Positions 16,520 through 26,074 of a stretch of DNA of 64,000 nt are shown one piece after another. The stretch is taken from positions 310,001 to 374,000 of the forward strand of contig NZ_JACHJN010000002.1 of assembly GCF_014203665.1 (NCBI RefSeq), given 5' to 3'. The notes beneath the pieces were generated by a model that worked only from the letters and a program-made list of their open reading frames with translations, was not told where the DNA came from and did not search any database. Position 1 is the first letter of the stretch; each line of letters begins with the position of its first letter. Source of the DNA: Saccharothrix tamanrassetensis. Its GTDB lineage: Bacteria > Actinomycetota > Actinomycetes > Mycobacteriales > Pseudonocardiaceae. A program made the translations under genes and the position numbers.

Positions 16520-18052
16520 ATGACCCGCGCACGCAAGACCCCCGGCCGTGTCGCCTTCGTGGGCTCCGGCCCCGGCGACACCGGCCTGCTCACGGTCCGC
16601 GCCCGTGACCTGCTCGGCAAAGCCGAGCTGGTGGTGACGGACCCGGACGTGCCGTCCGAGGTGGTCGCCCTCGTCCCGGACGGCGTGGAGGTCCGACCCG
16701 CGGTCGGCGACCCCGCCGACGTGGCGAAAGACCTGGTGGCCGAGGCGAAGAACGGCCACGCGGTGGTCCGGCTGGTGGCGGGCGACCCGCTGACGCTGGA
16801 CTCCGTGGTCAAGGAGGCGCACGCGGTCTCCCGCACCACGATCGCGTTCGACGTGGTGCCGGGCGTCCCGGCGGGCACCGCGGTGCCCGCGTACGCGGGT
16901 GTGGCGCTGGGCGCCGTGCACACCGAGGCCGACGTCCGGGGCGTGACCGACTGGTCGAGCCTGGCCGCCGCGCCCGGCACGCTGGTCCTGCACGCCACCG
17001 GCAGCCACCTCGCCGAGGCGGCTTCCTCGCTGGTGGAGAACGGCGTGGCGCCGCAGACCCCGGTCGCGGTGACCGCCGACGGCACCGGCTTCGGCCAGCG
17101 CACGGTGGACACCACGCTGGCGTCGCTGGCCGCCGACGCGGGCGACCTCGGCGGCCCGCTGGTGGTCACCGTCGGCAGCGCCGTCGCCGGCCGCACCAGG
17201 CTGTCCTGGTGGGAGTCCCGCGCCCTGTACGGCTGGCGGGTGCTGGTGCCGCGCACCAAGGAGCAGGCGGGCGCGATGAGCGACCGGCTGCACTCGCACG
17301 GCGCGATCCCGGTGGAGGTGCCGACCATCTCGGTCGAGCCGCCGCGCAGCCCGGCGCAGATGGAGCGCTCGGTGAAGGGCCTGGTCGACGGCCGCTACCA
17401 GTGGGTGGTGTTCACCTCGACCAACGCGGTCCGCGCGGTGTGGGAGAAGTTCCGCGAGTTCGGCCTGGACGCGCGGGCGTTCTCCGGCGTGAAGATCGCC
17501 TGCGTGGGCGAGTCGACGGCGGCGAAGGTGCGGTCGTTCGGGATCATCCCCGAGCTGGTGCCCTCCGGCGAGCAGTCGTCCGAGGGCCTGCTGGCCGACT
17601 TCCCGCCCTACGACGACATCCTGGACCCGGTGGACCGGGTGCTGCTGCCGCGCGCCGACATCGCCACCGAGACCCTGGCGGCGGGCCTGCGGGACCGCGG
17701 CTGGGAAATCGACGACGTGACGGCCTACCGCACCGTGCGGGCCGCCCCGCCGCCCGCCGACACCCGCGAGATGATCAAGTCCGGCGGGTTCGACGCGGTG
17801 TGCTTCACCTCGTCGTCCACGGTCCGCAACCTGGTCGGCATCGCGGGCAAGCCGCACGCCCGGACGCTGGTGGCGTGCATCGGCCCGCAGACCGCCGAGA
17901 CGGCCCGCGAGTTCGGGCTGCGGGTGGACGTGCAGCCGGAGGACGCCAACGTGCCCGCCCTGGTGGACGCGCTGGCCCAGCACGCGGCCCGGCTCCGGGC
18001 CGAGGGCGCGCTGCCGCCGCCCCGCAAGACCAAGCGTCTCCGCCGTTCGTGA
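16520..18052 (+). CDS. hemD: Uroporphyrinogen-III synthase with N-terminal methyltransferase-like domain
   Basis: 510 residues in two parts. Residues about 8-240 resemble the SAM-dependent uroporphyrinogen methyltransferase (VAFVGSGPGDTGLLTVRA, GVPAGTAVPAYAGV). They lack the usual Y-D-R-L after the first strand, and the R-L-K-G-G-D-P motif reads RLVAGDP. Residues about 245-495 are HemD (WRVLVPRTKEQAGAMSDRL, VVFTSTNAVRAVWE, VAYRTV-like, VCFTSSSTVRNLV), which closes and inverts ring D. ATG 16520 matches the start recalled for the M. tuberculosis protein and has GGGGAG 8 bases upstream. TTG 16502 and ATG 16505 are alternatives. Confidence 0.92.
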   Translation: MTRARKTPGRVAFVGSGPGDTGLLTVRARDLLGKAELVVTDPDVPSEVVALVPDGVEVRPAVGDPADVAKDLVAEAKNGHAVVRLVAGDPLTLDSVVKEAHAVSRTTIAFDVVPGVPAGTAVPAYAGVALGAVHTEADVRGVTDWSSLAAAPGTLVLHATGSHLAEAASSLVENGVAPQTPVAVTADGTGFGQRTVDTTLASLAADAGDLGGPLVVTVGSAVAGRTRLSWWESRALYGWRVLVPRTKEQAGAMSDRLHSHGAIPVEVPTISVEPPRSPAQMERSVKGLVDGRYQWVVFTSTNAVRAVWEKFREFGLDARAFSGVKIACVGESTAAKVRSFGIIPELVPSGEQSSEGLLADFPPYDDILDPVDRVLLPRADIATETLAAGLRDRGWEIDDVTAYRTVRAAPPPADTREMIKSGGFDAVCFTSSSTVRNLVGIAGKPHARTLVACIGPQTAETAREFGLRVDVQPEDANVPALVDALAQHAARLRAEGALPPPRKTKRLRRS

Positions 18053-18116
18053 AGCAGCAGGTCGGGGTCACCATCCGGTGGCCCCGGCCTCGTTTCCCCC
18101 GTAGGGAGTGCCGCCC

Positions 18117-19094
18117 GTGTTCCCCGCCCACCGCCCCCGCCGGCTGCGCACCACGCCGGCCATGCGCCGCCTGGTCGGCGAGACCACCGTGCGCCCCCGG
18201 CAGCTCGTGCTGCCGATGTTCGTCAAGGAGGACGCGGCCCAGCCGGTCGAGATCGCCTCCATGCCGGGCGTGCACCAGCACACCCGCGAGTCGCTGCGCA
18301 AGGCCGCCGTCGAAGCCGTGCAGGCCGGGGTCGGCGGCATCATGCTGTTCGGCGTGCCCACCACCCGGGACGCGGTCGGCTCCGGCGCGACCGACCCGGA
18401 CGGCATCCTCAACGCGGCGCTGGCCGACCTGCGCGCCGAGCTCGGCGACGGCACCGTGCTGATGTCGGACTGCTGCCTGGACGAGTTCACCGACCACGGC
18501 CACTGCGGCGTGCTCACCCCGACCGGCGAGGTCGACAACGACGCCACGCTGGAGGTCTACGGCGAGATGGCGGTGGCCCAGGCCCAGGCCGGGGCGCACC
18601 TGGTGGGCCCCAGCGGCATGATGGACGGCCAGATCGGGTTCATCCGCAAGGCGCTGGACGAGGCAGGGTTCACCGACACCGGCATCCTGGCCTACTCGGC
18701 GAAGTACGCGTCCGCGCTCTACGGGCCGTTCCGGGACGCGGTGGAGTCCCAGCTCCAGGGCGACCGCAAGACCTACCAGCAGGACCCGGCGAACGCGCGG
18801 GAGGCGCTGCGCGAGGTCGAGCTCGACCTCGCGGAGGGCGCGGACATGGTGATGGTGAAGCCAGCCCTGCCGTACCTGGACGTGGTGCGCGCGGTGCGGG
18901 AGATCGCCGACGTGCCGGTCGCCGCGTACCAGATCTCCGGCGAGTACGCGATGGTCGAGGCCGCCGCCCGCAACGGCTGGATCGACCGCGAGCGGACCGT
19001 GCTGGAGACGCTGACGTCGATCCGGCGGGCCGGCGCGGACATCGTGCTCACCTACTGGGCCGTGGAGGCGGCGCGGTGGCTGGACGGGCGGTGA
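18117..19094 (+). CDS. hemB: Delta-aminolevulinic acid dehydratase (porphobilinogen synthase)
   Basis: Condenses two aminolevulinates into porphobilinogen. The 325-residue protein has [20 protein letters not shown], the metal-site region [18 protein letters not shown], a Schiff-base Lys in AYSAKYAS, a second Lys in [12 protein letters not shown], and YQISGEYAM. The metal site has Cys and Asp mixed, between the classical zinc and magnesium types. AGGGAG at 18103-18108 lies 8 bases before GTG 18117; GTG 18108 is an alternative. It is the last of the contiguous hem genes, and the next gene overlaps its stop. Confidence 0.95.
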   Translation: MFPAHRPRRLRTTPAMRRLVGETTVRPRQLVLPMFVKEDAAQPVEIASMPGVHQHTRESLRKAAVEAVQAGVGGIMLFGVPTTRDAVGSGATDPDGILNAALADLRAELGDGTVLMSDCCLDEFTDHGHCGVLTPTGEVDNDATLEVYGEMAVAQAQAGAHLVGPSGMMDGQIGFIRKALDEAGFTDTGILAYSAKYASALYGPFRDAVESQLQGDRKTYQQDPANAREALREVELDLAEGADMVMVKPALPYLDVVRAVREIADVPVAAYQISGEYAMVEAAARNGWIDRERTVLETLTSIRRAGADIVLTYWAVEAARWLDGR

Positions 19095-19615
19095 AGCAGG
19101 CCGGCCCGCCGCCGCCCAAGCTGGTCGACCTGGCGCGCTGGCTGTGGATCGCGAGCGCGGTGGTCGGCCTGGCCCGGTTCCTGGTGCAGCTGGCCGACCG
19201 GCAGATGCTGATCGACCGGCTCCGCGCGGAGCAGTCCGGGCTGAGCCAGGACGAGCTGGACGCGGCGGCGTCCGGCGGTGTGGTGTTCGGCCTGCTGCTG
19301 GGCGGGCTGCTGGTCCTCGTTTACGCGTTGTTGGCCAACCGGATGGCGGGCGGCCGGAACTGGGCGCGGATCACGCTGACCGTGTTCGGCGGCGTCGGGA
19401 TCCTGGTCGGGATCTTCCGGCTGCTCGCCGTGGCGTCGGGTCTCGCGGCGGTGTACGGCCTGGTCATCCCACCTGTGGACCTGGTGTTCGGGGTCGTCAC
19501 GATGATCCTCGACGCGGTGGCCCTGGTGCTGATGTACCTGCCATCAGTTTCCGGGCACTTCAGATCACAGCGGTCCGTCAACGCCCAACCACCACAGGTA
19601 GCTAACGGATTGTGA
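19091..19615 (+). CDS. Small four-segment membrane protein, array member 1 (Rv0513-like)
   Basis: 174 residues with four hydrophobic segments and a [14 protein letters not shown] motif between segments two and three. No enzymatic motif is seen. GTG 19091 overlaps the hemB stop (GTGA), and GTG 19076 is an alternative. M. tuberculosis has a similar membrane protein (Rv0513) directly after hemB. The following four or five genes share its layout and motif. Confidence 0.8.
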   Translation: MKQAGPPPPKLVDLARWLWIASAVVGLARFLVQLADRQMLIDRLRAEQSGLSQDELDAAASGGVVFGLLLGGLLVLVYALLANRMAGGRNWARITLTVFGGVGILVGIFRLLAVASGLAAVYGLVIPPVDLVFGVVTMILDAVALVLMYLPSVSGHFRSQRSVNAQPPQVANGL

Positions 19616-19657
19616 TTTCCGGTCGACGCGGACCGCTCCTCCTCTTACGGTCCGCGC

Positions 19658-20254
19658 ATGACCACTCCTCACGATCCCTACAACCAGCAGGGCGGCGGCT
19701 CCCAGCAGCAGCCCGGCGGGTACCCCCAGCAGCCGCAGCAGGGCCACCCGCAGCAGCCCGGCTACCCGCCCCAGGCGCCCCCGCTGTCCCAGGGCGAGCT
19801 CGCCCGCCCGGCCCGGCCGAAGTCCGTCGACACGGCGTTCATGCTGTGGATGGTCGGCGCCGGTGTAGGCATCCTGTCCAGCATCATCAGCTTCATCACG
19901 GTGCAGGCGATCTACGACGAGCTCCTCAAGGACGTCGACCCGTCGCTGCGCGGATCCGTGCCCAGCCCCGGCTACGGCGGCGCGATCTTCAGCCTCATCC
20001 TGTCCGCGGTGTGGATCCTGATCGTGTTCCAGATGCGCAACGGCGCCAACTGGGCCCGCATCGTGCTGGCGGTGCTGGGCGGCATCGGCGTGATCGGCGG
20101 CCTGGTCGGCCTGCTGAGCTTCGGCGTGCTGTTCAGCATCGGCTTCTTCGGTGTGATCCAGGCCCTGCTGTCGCTGGTCTCCCTGGCCGTCACCATCGGC
20201 GCCCTGATCTTCATGTTCAAGCCGGACGCCAACCACTACTTCAAGGCCAGCTGA
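19658..20254 (+). CDS. Membrane protein with Gln/Pro/Gly-rich N-terminus, array member 2
   Basis: 198 residues. The first 48 residues are Gln/Pro/Gly-rich (YNQQGGGSQQQPGG) and probably disordered in the cytoplasm. Four membrane segments follow. The motif GANWARIVLAVLGGIG lies between segments two and three, as in its neighbours. ATG 19658 lies 42 bases after the previous gene, and a strong hairpin follows the stop. Function unknown. Confidence 0.8.
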   Translation: MTTPHDPYNQQGGGSQQQPGGYPQQPQQGHPQQPGYPPQAPPLSQGELARPARPKSVDTAFMLWMVGAGVGILSSIISFITVQAIYDELLKDVDPSLRGSVPSPGYGGAIFSLILSAVWILIVFQMRNGANWARIVLAVLGGIGVIGGLVGLLSFGVLFSIGFFGVIQALLSLVSLAVTIGALIFMFKPDANHYFKAS

Positions 20255-20268
20255 CCCCGGCACCACAC

Positions 20269-20305
20269 CGGTCGCCGCCCACCCGTCGCGGGTGGGCGGC
20301 GACCG
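20269..20305 (+). terminator. Strong hairpin after array member 2
   Basis: Perfect 16-base arms at 20269-20284 and 20290-20305 with a 5-base loop. No T tract follows. It lies in the 254-base gap before array member 3, which otherwise holds no visible gene. Confidence 0.7.
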
Positions 20306-20508
20306 TCCCGGTGGAGTCGCACGCGGCTCCACCCCCGCCCGTCCTTCCGTCCGTCCGCCGTCCGTCCCGAAGGGTGGACGGTGACCACCGGCCGCGTCGA
20401 CCGAAGTCGCGCCGGTGCACGACGTTGGTCGACAATCCCGCCGAGGTCCGTCGCGCACCCGCCTGTCGCGGTGGACAGCGACCTTGCGTGGTTCTAGCGT
20501 TCCGGGAC

Positions 20509-21048
20509 GTGACGACCCCACAGGACCCCGACGGCAGGCAGCAGCAGCCGTACATCCCCCCGCCCCCGCCGTTGAGCGAGTCCGAGTTGCAGGGCTCCCC
20601 GGCGGCCGGCGACCGGCACGTGCCGGTGCCCAAGGAGGTCCAGGCCTCCTTCTGGATCTGGATCGCGGGCGCGGTGCTGTCCGTGGTCGGGGCGCTGCTC
20701 GCGCTGACGCAGCGCGAGGAGATCGCCCGGGCGCTGCGCGACTCCCCGCAGTCCGGTCAGCTGTCGCCGGCCGAGTTCGACGCCGCCGTGACGTTCAGCC
20801 TGCTGTTCGCGGTGGCGATCGGCGTGGTGTTCGCCGGGCTGTACGTGCTGTTCGCGTTCAAGGCGCGGGCCGGGCGGAACTGGGCCCGGGTCGTGCTGAC
20901 CGTGCTGACCGCGCTCGGGCTGCTGTCCCTGCTGTTCGGTCCTTCCCTCTTCGGGGTGGTCACCTCGCTGCTCAGCGTGGTCGCCGTGGTGCTGCTGTAC
21001 ATGCCCAACTCGAAGGCCTACTTCGACGCGGTGAAGCGGGCCGGGTGA
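20509..21048 (+). CDS. Small membrane protein, array member 3
   Basis: 179 residues. A Pro/Gln-rich N-terminus (GRQQQPYIPPPPPLSESE) precedes four membrane segments, with GRNWARVVLTVLTALG in the shared position. The spacer after the first segment (QREEIARALRDSPQSGQLSPAEFDAA) resembles the one in member 1, which supports common origin. GTG 20509 follows a 254-base gap with the hairpin, so this gene probably has its own promoter. Function unknown. Confidence 0.8.
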   Translation: MTTPQDPDGRQQQPYIPPPPPLSESELQGSPAAGDRHVPVPKEVQASFWIWIAGAVLSVVGALLALTQREEIARALRDSPQSGQLSPAEFDAAVTFSLLFAVAIGVVFAGLYVLFAFKARAGRNWARVVLTVLTALGLLSLLFGPSLFGVVTSLLSVVAVVLLYMPNSKAYFDAVKRAG

Positions 21049-21443
21049 CCGGGCCGTCGCCGTCCGCCCGGGCGGCGGTGGCGCTCTGGTACGCGCTCGG
21101 CGTGTTCGGCGTGCTCAACGCCGCCTACCTGTGGGTGCGACGGGGCGCGTTGGACGAGGCCGCCGCGCGGGACGGGCTGCCCCCTTCGACCGTCACGGCG
21201 CTGCTGGTGCGGTTGACGGTGGCCGCGGTGGTGTTCGGGGCCGGGTACGCGGTGTTCGCCCGGCTCCTCGGCCGGCGCAAGCGGTGGGCGCGGGGTGCGC
21301 TCACCGCGGTGGCCGTGGTGCACGTGCTGTGGCTCCTGCTGACCCGTGCCGCCGGGGCGAACGTGGTGGTGCTGCTGCTCATCGCGACCGGTTTGGCGCT
21401 CACCTGGCTGCGCGGTACGGCACAGTGGGTGAAGCCGCAGTAG
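21045..21443 (+). CDS. Small membrane protein, array member 4 (no N-terminal tail)
   Basis: 132 residues with about four hydrophobic segments and a KRWARGALTAVAVVH segment in the place of the NWAR motif. It lacks the Pro/Gln-rich tail of its neighbours. GTG 21045 overlaps the previous stop by 4 bases. Function unknown; it looks like a diverged member of the same family. Confidence 0.75.
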   Translation: MTGPSPSARAAVALWYALGVFGVLNAAYLWVRRGALDEAAARDGLPPSTVTALLVRLTVAAVVFGAGYAVFARLLGRRKRWARGALTAVAVVHVLWLLLTRAAGANVVVLLLIATGLALTWLRGTAQWVKPQ

Positions 21444-21466
21444 CTTCCCCCCGCCGGAGACCCCGC

Positions 21467-22090
21467 ATGTCCGAGCCAGACCCGTTCGCCTCGCCCTTCC
21501 ACCAGGTCGACCTGCCCGGCCGACCCGGTCGGCCGAGACCGCCGGTGCCCGCGTTCACCGGCTACCCGTTGCCGATGCCGGAGGTCGACTCCCGCACGTT
21601 CGCCCCGCCCCGGCCGGCCGCGCTGACGGCCGCGTTCTGGTGCTGGATCGTCGGCGCGGTACTGGTGGTGCTGGTGCTGCCGGCGGTGTTCTACACCGGT
21701 GGCAACGCGTTGGCCGACGAGCTGTACGCCGAATCGCAGCAAACCGACCAGGACCCCATGTCGCGCCAGAGCGCCGAGTACGCGGCCAGGCTCACGCCCG
21801 TGCTGTTCGGGTTCGGCTTCGCGGTGCCGGCGGTGCTGTTCGTGATCGCGGCGTTCAAGCTGCGCGGCGGGCAGAACTGGGCGCGGGTGCTGCTCGCCGT
21901 GCTGGGCGGGATGGCGATCCTGTTCGGATCGCTGCTGTTCCTCAGCTTCGTGACCGGGTCGGTGCCCTACGCGAACTGGCTGATCGGCACCATCTGGTCC
22001 CTGGTCTTCCTCGCATCGGTCATCCTGGGCGTCGTGGCGATGTTCCTGCCCCCGTCCAACACGTACCTGAGATCGGTGAACCTCCGATGA
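21467..22090 (+). CDS. Small membrane protein, array member 5
   Basis: 207 residues. A 50-residue polar Pro-rich N-terminus is followed by four membrane segments, with GQNWARVLLAVLGGMAILFG as the family motif. The ATG at 21467 lies 23 bases after the preceding gene, and the stop overlaps the next start (ATGA). Function unknown. Confidence 0.8.
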   Translation: MSEPDPFASPFHQVDLPGRPGRPRPPVPAFTGYPLPMPEVDSRTFAPPRPAALTAAFWCWIVGAVLVVLVLPAVFYTGGNALADELYAESQQTDQDPMSRQSAEYAARLTPVLFGFGFAVPAVLFVIAAFKLRGGQNWARVLLAVLGGMAILFGSLLFLSFVTGSVPYANWLIGTIWSLVFLASVILGVVAMFLPPSNTYLRSVNLR

Positions 22091-22614
22091 CCCAGCCGCC
22101 GTTCGACCCGTTCGACCACCCGATGCGCCCGGTGAACCTGCCGCAGTCGGGCCCGCAGCAGCCCATCGGGTACCCCGGCCACATGCGCGGCGTCGACCAG
22201 CGGACGACCGCCCTGGTGCGGCCCGGGGTGGTGCTCGCCGCGTTCGCGTGCTGGCTGCTGGCGGCGCTGAGCTGGCCGGTCGGCACGGTGGTCCGGGTGC
22301 TCGCGGAGGACGGCTCGTTCGCCGGGTTCGGCCCGGGGATGACCCTGTTCGCGACCGGCTGCCTGGCCGTCGGCGGGGTGTGGGGCGCGGTGGCGTTCCT
22401 CGGCGGCAGCTACTACGCGCGGATCGCGCTGTGCGGCGGGTACCTGGTGATCGGCTTCCTGGCGGTGGCGGCGGCGATCGCCGCGTCCCGGGACGGCGAC
22501 ACCGAGCCCGCGTCCTGGGCGGTGATCGTGCTGCGGCTGGCGCTGCCCGCCGCGGCGGTGGTGCTGAGCTTCCTGCCCGGCACCCGGAGCTTCTTCGCGC
22601 GGAACCTCGGCTAG
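22087..22614 (+). CDS. Small membrane protein, array member 6
   Basis: 175 residues. The polar N-terminus (QPPFDPFDHPMRPVNLPQSG) parallels that of member 5, and four membrane segments follow. The family motif is present as GGSYYARIALCGGYLVIG. Both ends overlap neighbours (ATGA before, TAGTG after), so members 5 and 6 and the DUF3093-like gene form one unit. Function unknown. Confidence 0.78.
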   Translation: MTQPPFDPFDHPMRPVNLPQSGPQQPIGYPGHMRGVDQRTTALVRPGVVLAAFACWLLAALSWPVGTVVRVLAEDGSFAGFGPGMTLFATGCLAVGGVWGAVAFLGGSYYARIALCGGYLVIGFLAVAAAIAASRDGDTEPASWAVIVLRLALPAAAVVLSFLPGTRSFFARNLG

Positions 22615-23051
22615 TGGACCAGCCCGTGCTGTACGCCGAACCGGGCGCGTCCTGGTGGCCGCTGCTGTGGGGACCGGTGTTCGCGCTGCTGGGGATCGGC
22701 GCGGAGGCGATGACCGGGTCGGTGTGGCCGGCGCTGTGGCTGTTCGTCGCGGTGGCGCTGTTCGTGCCGACGCTGCTGTGGGTGCAGGGCCGGCGGCGGG
22801 TCTACGGGGTGCGGCTCACGCCGGTGGCGTTGCACCAGGGGCGCGAGGAGGTGCCGGTGCGCGACATCGCCGAGGTGTCCGGTGTGGAGCCCCGGTCGGG
22901 CGCGAAGGTGCTCGGCGGCGGCTGGACGCTGCCGCGCGGCACGGATCCGGTGCCGATCAAGCTGGTGGACGGGTCCGTGGTGCTCGGCTGGGCGCGTGAC
23001 GCCGAGGCCCTGCGCGCGGCCGTGGACCGCCTCCTCGCCCACCGGTCCTGA
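22614..23051 (+). CDS. DUF3093-like membrane protein
   Basis: 145 residues. Two hydrophobic segments near the N-terminus (LLWGPVFALLGIGAEA and LWLFVAVALFVPTLLWV) are followed by a soluble domain with RVYGVRLTPVALHQGREEVPVRDI, the arrangement of DUF3093 proteins of Actinobacteria. No function is known for the family. GTG 22614 shares a base with the previous stop. Confidence 0.75.
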   Translation: MDQPVLYAEPGASWWPLLWGPVFALLGIGAEAMTGSVWPALWLFVAVALFVPTLLWVQGRRRVYGVRLTPVALHQGREEVPVRDIAEVSGVEPRSGAKVLGGGWTLPRGTDPVPIKLVDGSVVLGWARDAEALRAAVDRLLAHRS

Positions 23052-23151
23052 CCGCACCGCGTGCGACCGCCCCCCCGCAGCCCGCTCGGCCGGGCGGCGT
23101 GCCGTCCGCCCGGGAAGCCGTGGCCCGGGTGACCGTGAGAGGCTGACCACC

Positions 23152-23484
23152 GTGACCGCTGCCACCCCCGCCACCACCGTCACCGAAGCACCGGCACCCG
23201 GGCTGCACCAGCCGAAGCGCGCCCTCGTCGCGGCCGGTGAACTGGTGGCCGTGGTGGTGCTGGCGTTCCTCGCGGTCTGGTGCTGGAACCGGGGCGTGCT
23301 GCGGTTCAGCTACCCGGTGGACGACCACCCGCCGCTCCAGTCCACCCGGTACCTGGGCAACTGGATCGGCGGGGCGATCGGCCTGGCCACCGGAGCCGGG
23401 GTGCTGCTGCTCGACGCGGTCCGCCAGACGCTGCTGGCGGTCCGCACCCGTGGTCGGGAGCAGGTCGACCAACCGGACGTGTGA
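23152..23484 (+). CDS. Small two-segment membrane protein upstream of hemL
   Basis: 110 residues. A short polar N-terminus is followed by a hydrophobic segment ([20 protein letters not shown]), a loop with [21 protein letters not shown], and a second segment. No known domain is recognised. GTG 23152 lies 10 bases before hemL's own leader region ends, and the stop is only 10 bases from the hemL start, so it is likely co-transcribed with hemL. Confidence 0.7.
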   Translation: MTAATPATTVTEAPAPGLHQPKRALVAAGELVAVVVLAFLAVWCWNRGVLRFSYPVDDHPPLQSTRYLGNWIGGAIGLATGAGVLLLDAVRQTLLAVRTRGREQVDQPDV

Positions 23485-23494
23485 GACTGGGACC

Positions 23495-24784
23495 GTGACT
23501 TCCACGCGATCCCAGGCACTGTTCGAGCGCGCGGCGGCGGTGATCCCCGGTGGCGTCAACTCTCCCGTGCGCGCCTTCCACTCGGTCGGCGGCACGCCCC
23601 GGTTCATGGTGCGCGGCGAGGGCCCGCACCTGTGGGACGCCGACGGCAACCGGTACGTGGACCTGGTGTCCTCGTGGGGGCCGATGATCCTCGGCCACGC
23701 CCACCCGCGGGTGGTGGAGGCCGTCCGGAACGCGGCCGGGCACGGCCTGTCCTTCGGCACGCCGACCGAGGGCGAGATCGAACTCGCCGAGGAGATCATC
23801 GACCGGGTCGCGCCGGTGCACCAGGTGCGGCTGGTCAACTCCGGCACCGAGGCCACCATGAGCGCGATCCGGCTCGCCCGCGGGTTCACCGGGCGGCGCA
23901 AGATCGTCAAGTTCGCCGGCTGCTACCACGGGCACGTGGACGCGCTGCTCGCCCAGGCGGGCTCCGGGGTGGCCACGCTCGGCCTGCCCACCTCGCCCGG
24001 CGTCACCGGCGCGCAGGCCGCCGACACGCTCGTGCTGCCCTACAACGACCTGGACGCGGTGAAGGCCGCGTTCGCCGAGAACCCGGACGAGATCGCCTGC
24101 GTGATCACCGAGGCGGCGGCGGGCAACATGGGCGCGGTCGCCCCCCGGCACAACGCCGAGCTGCGCGACCTGTGCCACGCCAACGGCGCACTGCTGATCA
24201 TGGACGAGGTGATGACCGGCTTCCGGGTGTCCCGCTCGGGCTGGTTCGGCCTGGAGAACGTGGCCGGCGACCTCTACACGTTCGGCAAGGTCATGTCCGG
24301 CGGGCTGCCCGCCGCCGCGTTCGGCGGGCGCACCGACGTGATGGCGAGGCTCGCGCCCGCCGGCCCCGTCTACCAGGCGGGCACGCTGTCCGGGAACCCG
24401 GTCGCGGTCGCCGCGGGCCTGGCCACGCTGCGGGCCGCCACCGACGAGGTCTACCTCGCCCTGGACGCCAACGCGACCCGGCTCGGCGCGCTGTTCACCG
24501 CCGCGCTGACCGAAGCCGGCGTGCCGCACCGCGTGCAGTACGCGGGCAACCTGGTCAGCGTCTTCTTCACCGAGGACGAGGTCGTCGACTACGCGGGCGC
24601 GCAGGCCGCGCAGACCTGGCGCTTCCCGCCGTTCTTCCACGCCCTGCTGGAGCGCGGCGTCTACCCGCCGCCGAGCGCGTTCGAGGCGTGGTTCGTCAAC
24701 GCGGCCATGACCGAGGAGGACTTCGCGGTGATCGCGGACGCCCTGCCCCACGCCGCCCGTGCCGCCGCGGAGGCCGCGCAGTGA
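23495..24784 (+). CDS. hemL: Glutamate-1-semialdehyde 2,1-aminomutase
   Basis: PLP enzyme that converts glutamate-1-semialdehyde to 5-aminolevulinate, the step after HemA. 429 residues. It has the [11 protein letters not shown] start, [40 protein letters not shown] and the PLP Lys265 in [21 protein letters not shown] 23495 lies 10 bases after the preceding stop. The phosphatase gene behind it overlaps by 4 bases. The gene order hemL-phosphatase-resA-ccdA-resB-ccsA is the same as recalled for M. tuberculosis Rv0524-Rv0529, except for the insertion described below. Confidence 0.96.
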   Translation: MTSTRSQALFERAAAVIPGGVNSPVRAFHSVGGTPRFMVRGEGPHLWDADGNRYVDLVSSWGPMILGHAHPRVVEAVRNAAGHGLSFGTPTEGEIELAEEIIDRVAPVHQVRLVNSGTEATMSAIRLARGFTGRRKIVKFAGCYHGHVDALLAQAGSGVATLGLPTSPGVTGAQAADTLVLPYNDLDAVKAAFAENPDEIACVITEAAAGNMGAVAPRHNAELRDLCHANGALLIMDEVMTGFRVSRSGWFGLENVAGDLYTFGKVMSGGLPAAAFGGRTDVMARLAPAGPVYQAGTLSGNPVAVAAGLATLRAATDEVYLALDANATRLGALFTAALTEAGVPHRVQYAGNLVSVFFTEDEVVDYAGAQAAQTWRFPPFFHALLERGVYPPPSAFEAWFVNAAMTEEDFAVIADALPHAARAAAEAAQ

Positions 24785-25413
24785 CCACCCGCACCGTCGT
24801 GCACATGCTCCGCCACGGTGAGGTGCACAACCCGACCGGCGTCCTGTACGGCCGCCTGCCCGGCTTCAAGCTCTCCGAGCGGGGCCAGAAGCAGGCGCTG
24901 ATCGTCGCCGAGCACCTGAACGACCACGACATCGCGCACGTCGTCGCGTCCCCGCTGGACCGGGCGCAGCAGACCGCCGCGCCGATCGCCGACTCGCACC
25001 GGCTGGAACTGGCCACCGACGAGCGGCTGATCGAGGCGGACAACAAGTTCGAGGGCCTGAAGGTCGCGGTCGGCGACGGCGCGCTGCGCTCGCCGAAGCA
25101 CTGGCCGAAGCTGGTCAACCCGTTGCGCCCGTCGTGGGGGGAGCCGTACCTGGAGATCGCGCACCGGATGCTCGGCGCGGTGCAGCGGGCGCGCGCGGCG
25201 GCCGAGGGGCACGAGGCGGTGTGCGTGTCGCACCAGCTGCCGATCTGGACGCTGCGCCGGTTCCTGGAGGGCAAGCGCATGTGGCACGACCCGCGCCGGC
25301 GCGAGTGCTCGCTGGCGTCGCTGACCAGCCTGGTGTTCGAGGGCGAGGAGCTGGTCAAGCTCGTCTACACCGAGCCCGCCGGCGCGACCAGCCCCAGGGT
25401 GACCGGCGCGTGA
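24781..25413 (+). CDS. Histidine phosphatase family protein
   Basis: A 210-residue phosphoglycerate-mutase-like phosphatase. The catalytic RHG motif is in [13 protein letters not shown], the second His region is [10 protein letters not shown], and [16 protein letters not shown] is the usual substrate loop. The substrate is unknown. The GTG start overlaps the hemL stop by 4 bases and the stop overlaps the next gene by 4 bases, so the three are coupled. Confidence 0.9.
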   Translation: MTTRTVVHMLRHGEVHNPTGVLYGRLPGFKLSERGQKQALIVAEHLNDHDIAHVVASPLDRAQQTAAPIADSHRLELATDERLIEADNKFEGLKVAVGDGALRSPKHWPKLVNPLRPSWGEPYLEIAHRMLGAVQRARAAAEGHEAVCVSHQLPIWTLRRFLEGKRMWHDPRRRECSLASLTSLVFEGEELVKLVYTEPAGATSPRVTGA

Positions 25414-25982
25414 AACGGATCCTGGCGGTTCTGCTGCTGCTCGTCGCGACGGCCTGCTCGACCGGGAACGACGCGGTCCTCGCCGGCTCGGAGTTCCAGT
25501 TCGTCGCGCCCAACGGCCAGGTGCGCATCCGGTACGACGGCGACCAGCGCAAGGTGGTGCGCGGGCTGACCGGCCCCGACGTGCGCGAGGACGGCAAGAC
25601 GGTCTCGCTGGACGACTACCGGGGCAAGGTGGTCGTGGTCAACATCTGGGGCTCGTGGTGCGGACCGTGCCGCACGGAGGCCCCCGAGTTGCAGAAGGTC
25701 CAGGACGAGACCGGTGACCTCGGCGTGCAGGTGCTGGGCGTCGCCGTGAAGGAGAGCTCCGCCGACGCGCCCCGCGACTTCCTCGCCAACCGCAAGCTCA
25801 CCTACCCGTCGATCCAGGACGAGTCGGGCCGTTCGCTGCTGGTGTTCAAGGGCCTGCCGCCGAACACCGTGCCGACCACCATCGTGCTGGACAAGCAGCA
25901 CCGCGTGGCGGCTGTGTTCCTGGTCGAACTGATCTCCACCGACCTGGTGCCCTTGGTGAAGGAACTCGCGGCGGAGACCTGA
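25410..25982 (+). CDS. resA: ResA/TlpA-like thiol-disulfide lipoprotein
   Basis: 190 residues. A lipoprotein signal ends at Cys16 (LLLVATACSTG). The thioredoxin domain has the active pair Cys84-Gly-Pro-Cys87 (WGSWCGPCRTEAPELQ) and the cis-Pro in NTVPTTIVLD. It should sit outside the membrane and reduce apocytochrome c, using electrons passed by CcdA. The GTG overlaps the phosphatase stop. In related genomes ccdA follows at once; here three unrelated genes intervene. Confidence 0.9.
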   Translation: MKRILAVLLLLVATACSTGNDAVLAGSEFQFVAPNGQVRIRYDGDQRKVVRGLTGPDVREDGKTVSLDDYRGKVVVVNIWGSWCGPCRTEAPELQKVQDETGDLGVQVLGVAVKESSADAPRDFLANRKLTYPSIQDESGRSLLVFKGLPPNTVPTTIVLDKQHRVAAVFLVELISTDLVPLVKELAAET

Positions 25983-26074
25983 CCACCGCCCACCGACCAC
26001 GCGCCTTCACCCCGACCACGCCTCGGCGAACACGATCGCTCTTCAAGAATGATTCCCATTGTGTCGTTTCTCCG

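Noticed and set aside
23306..24751. A 481-residue frame antisense to hemL
   Set aside because: Arg/Val/Gly-rich shadow of a certain gene, with no recognisable motif.
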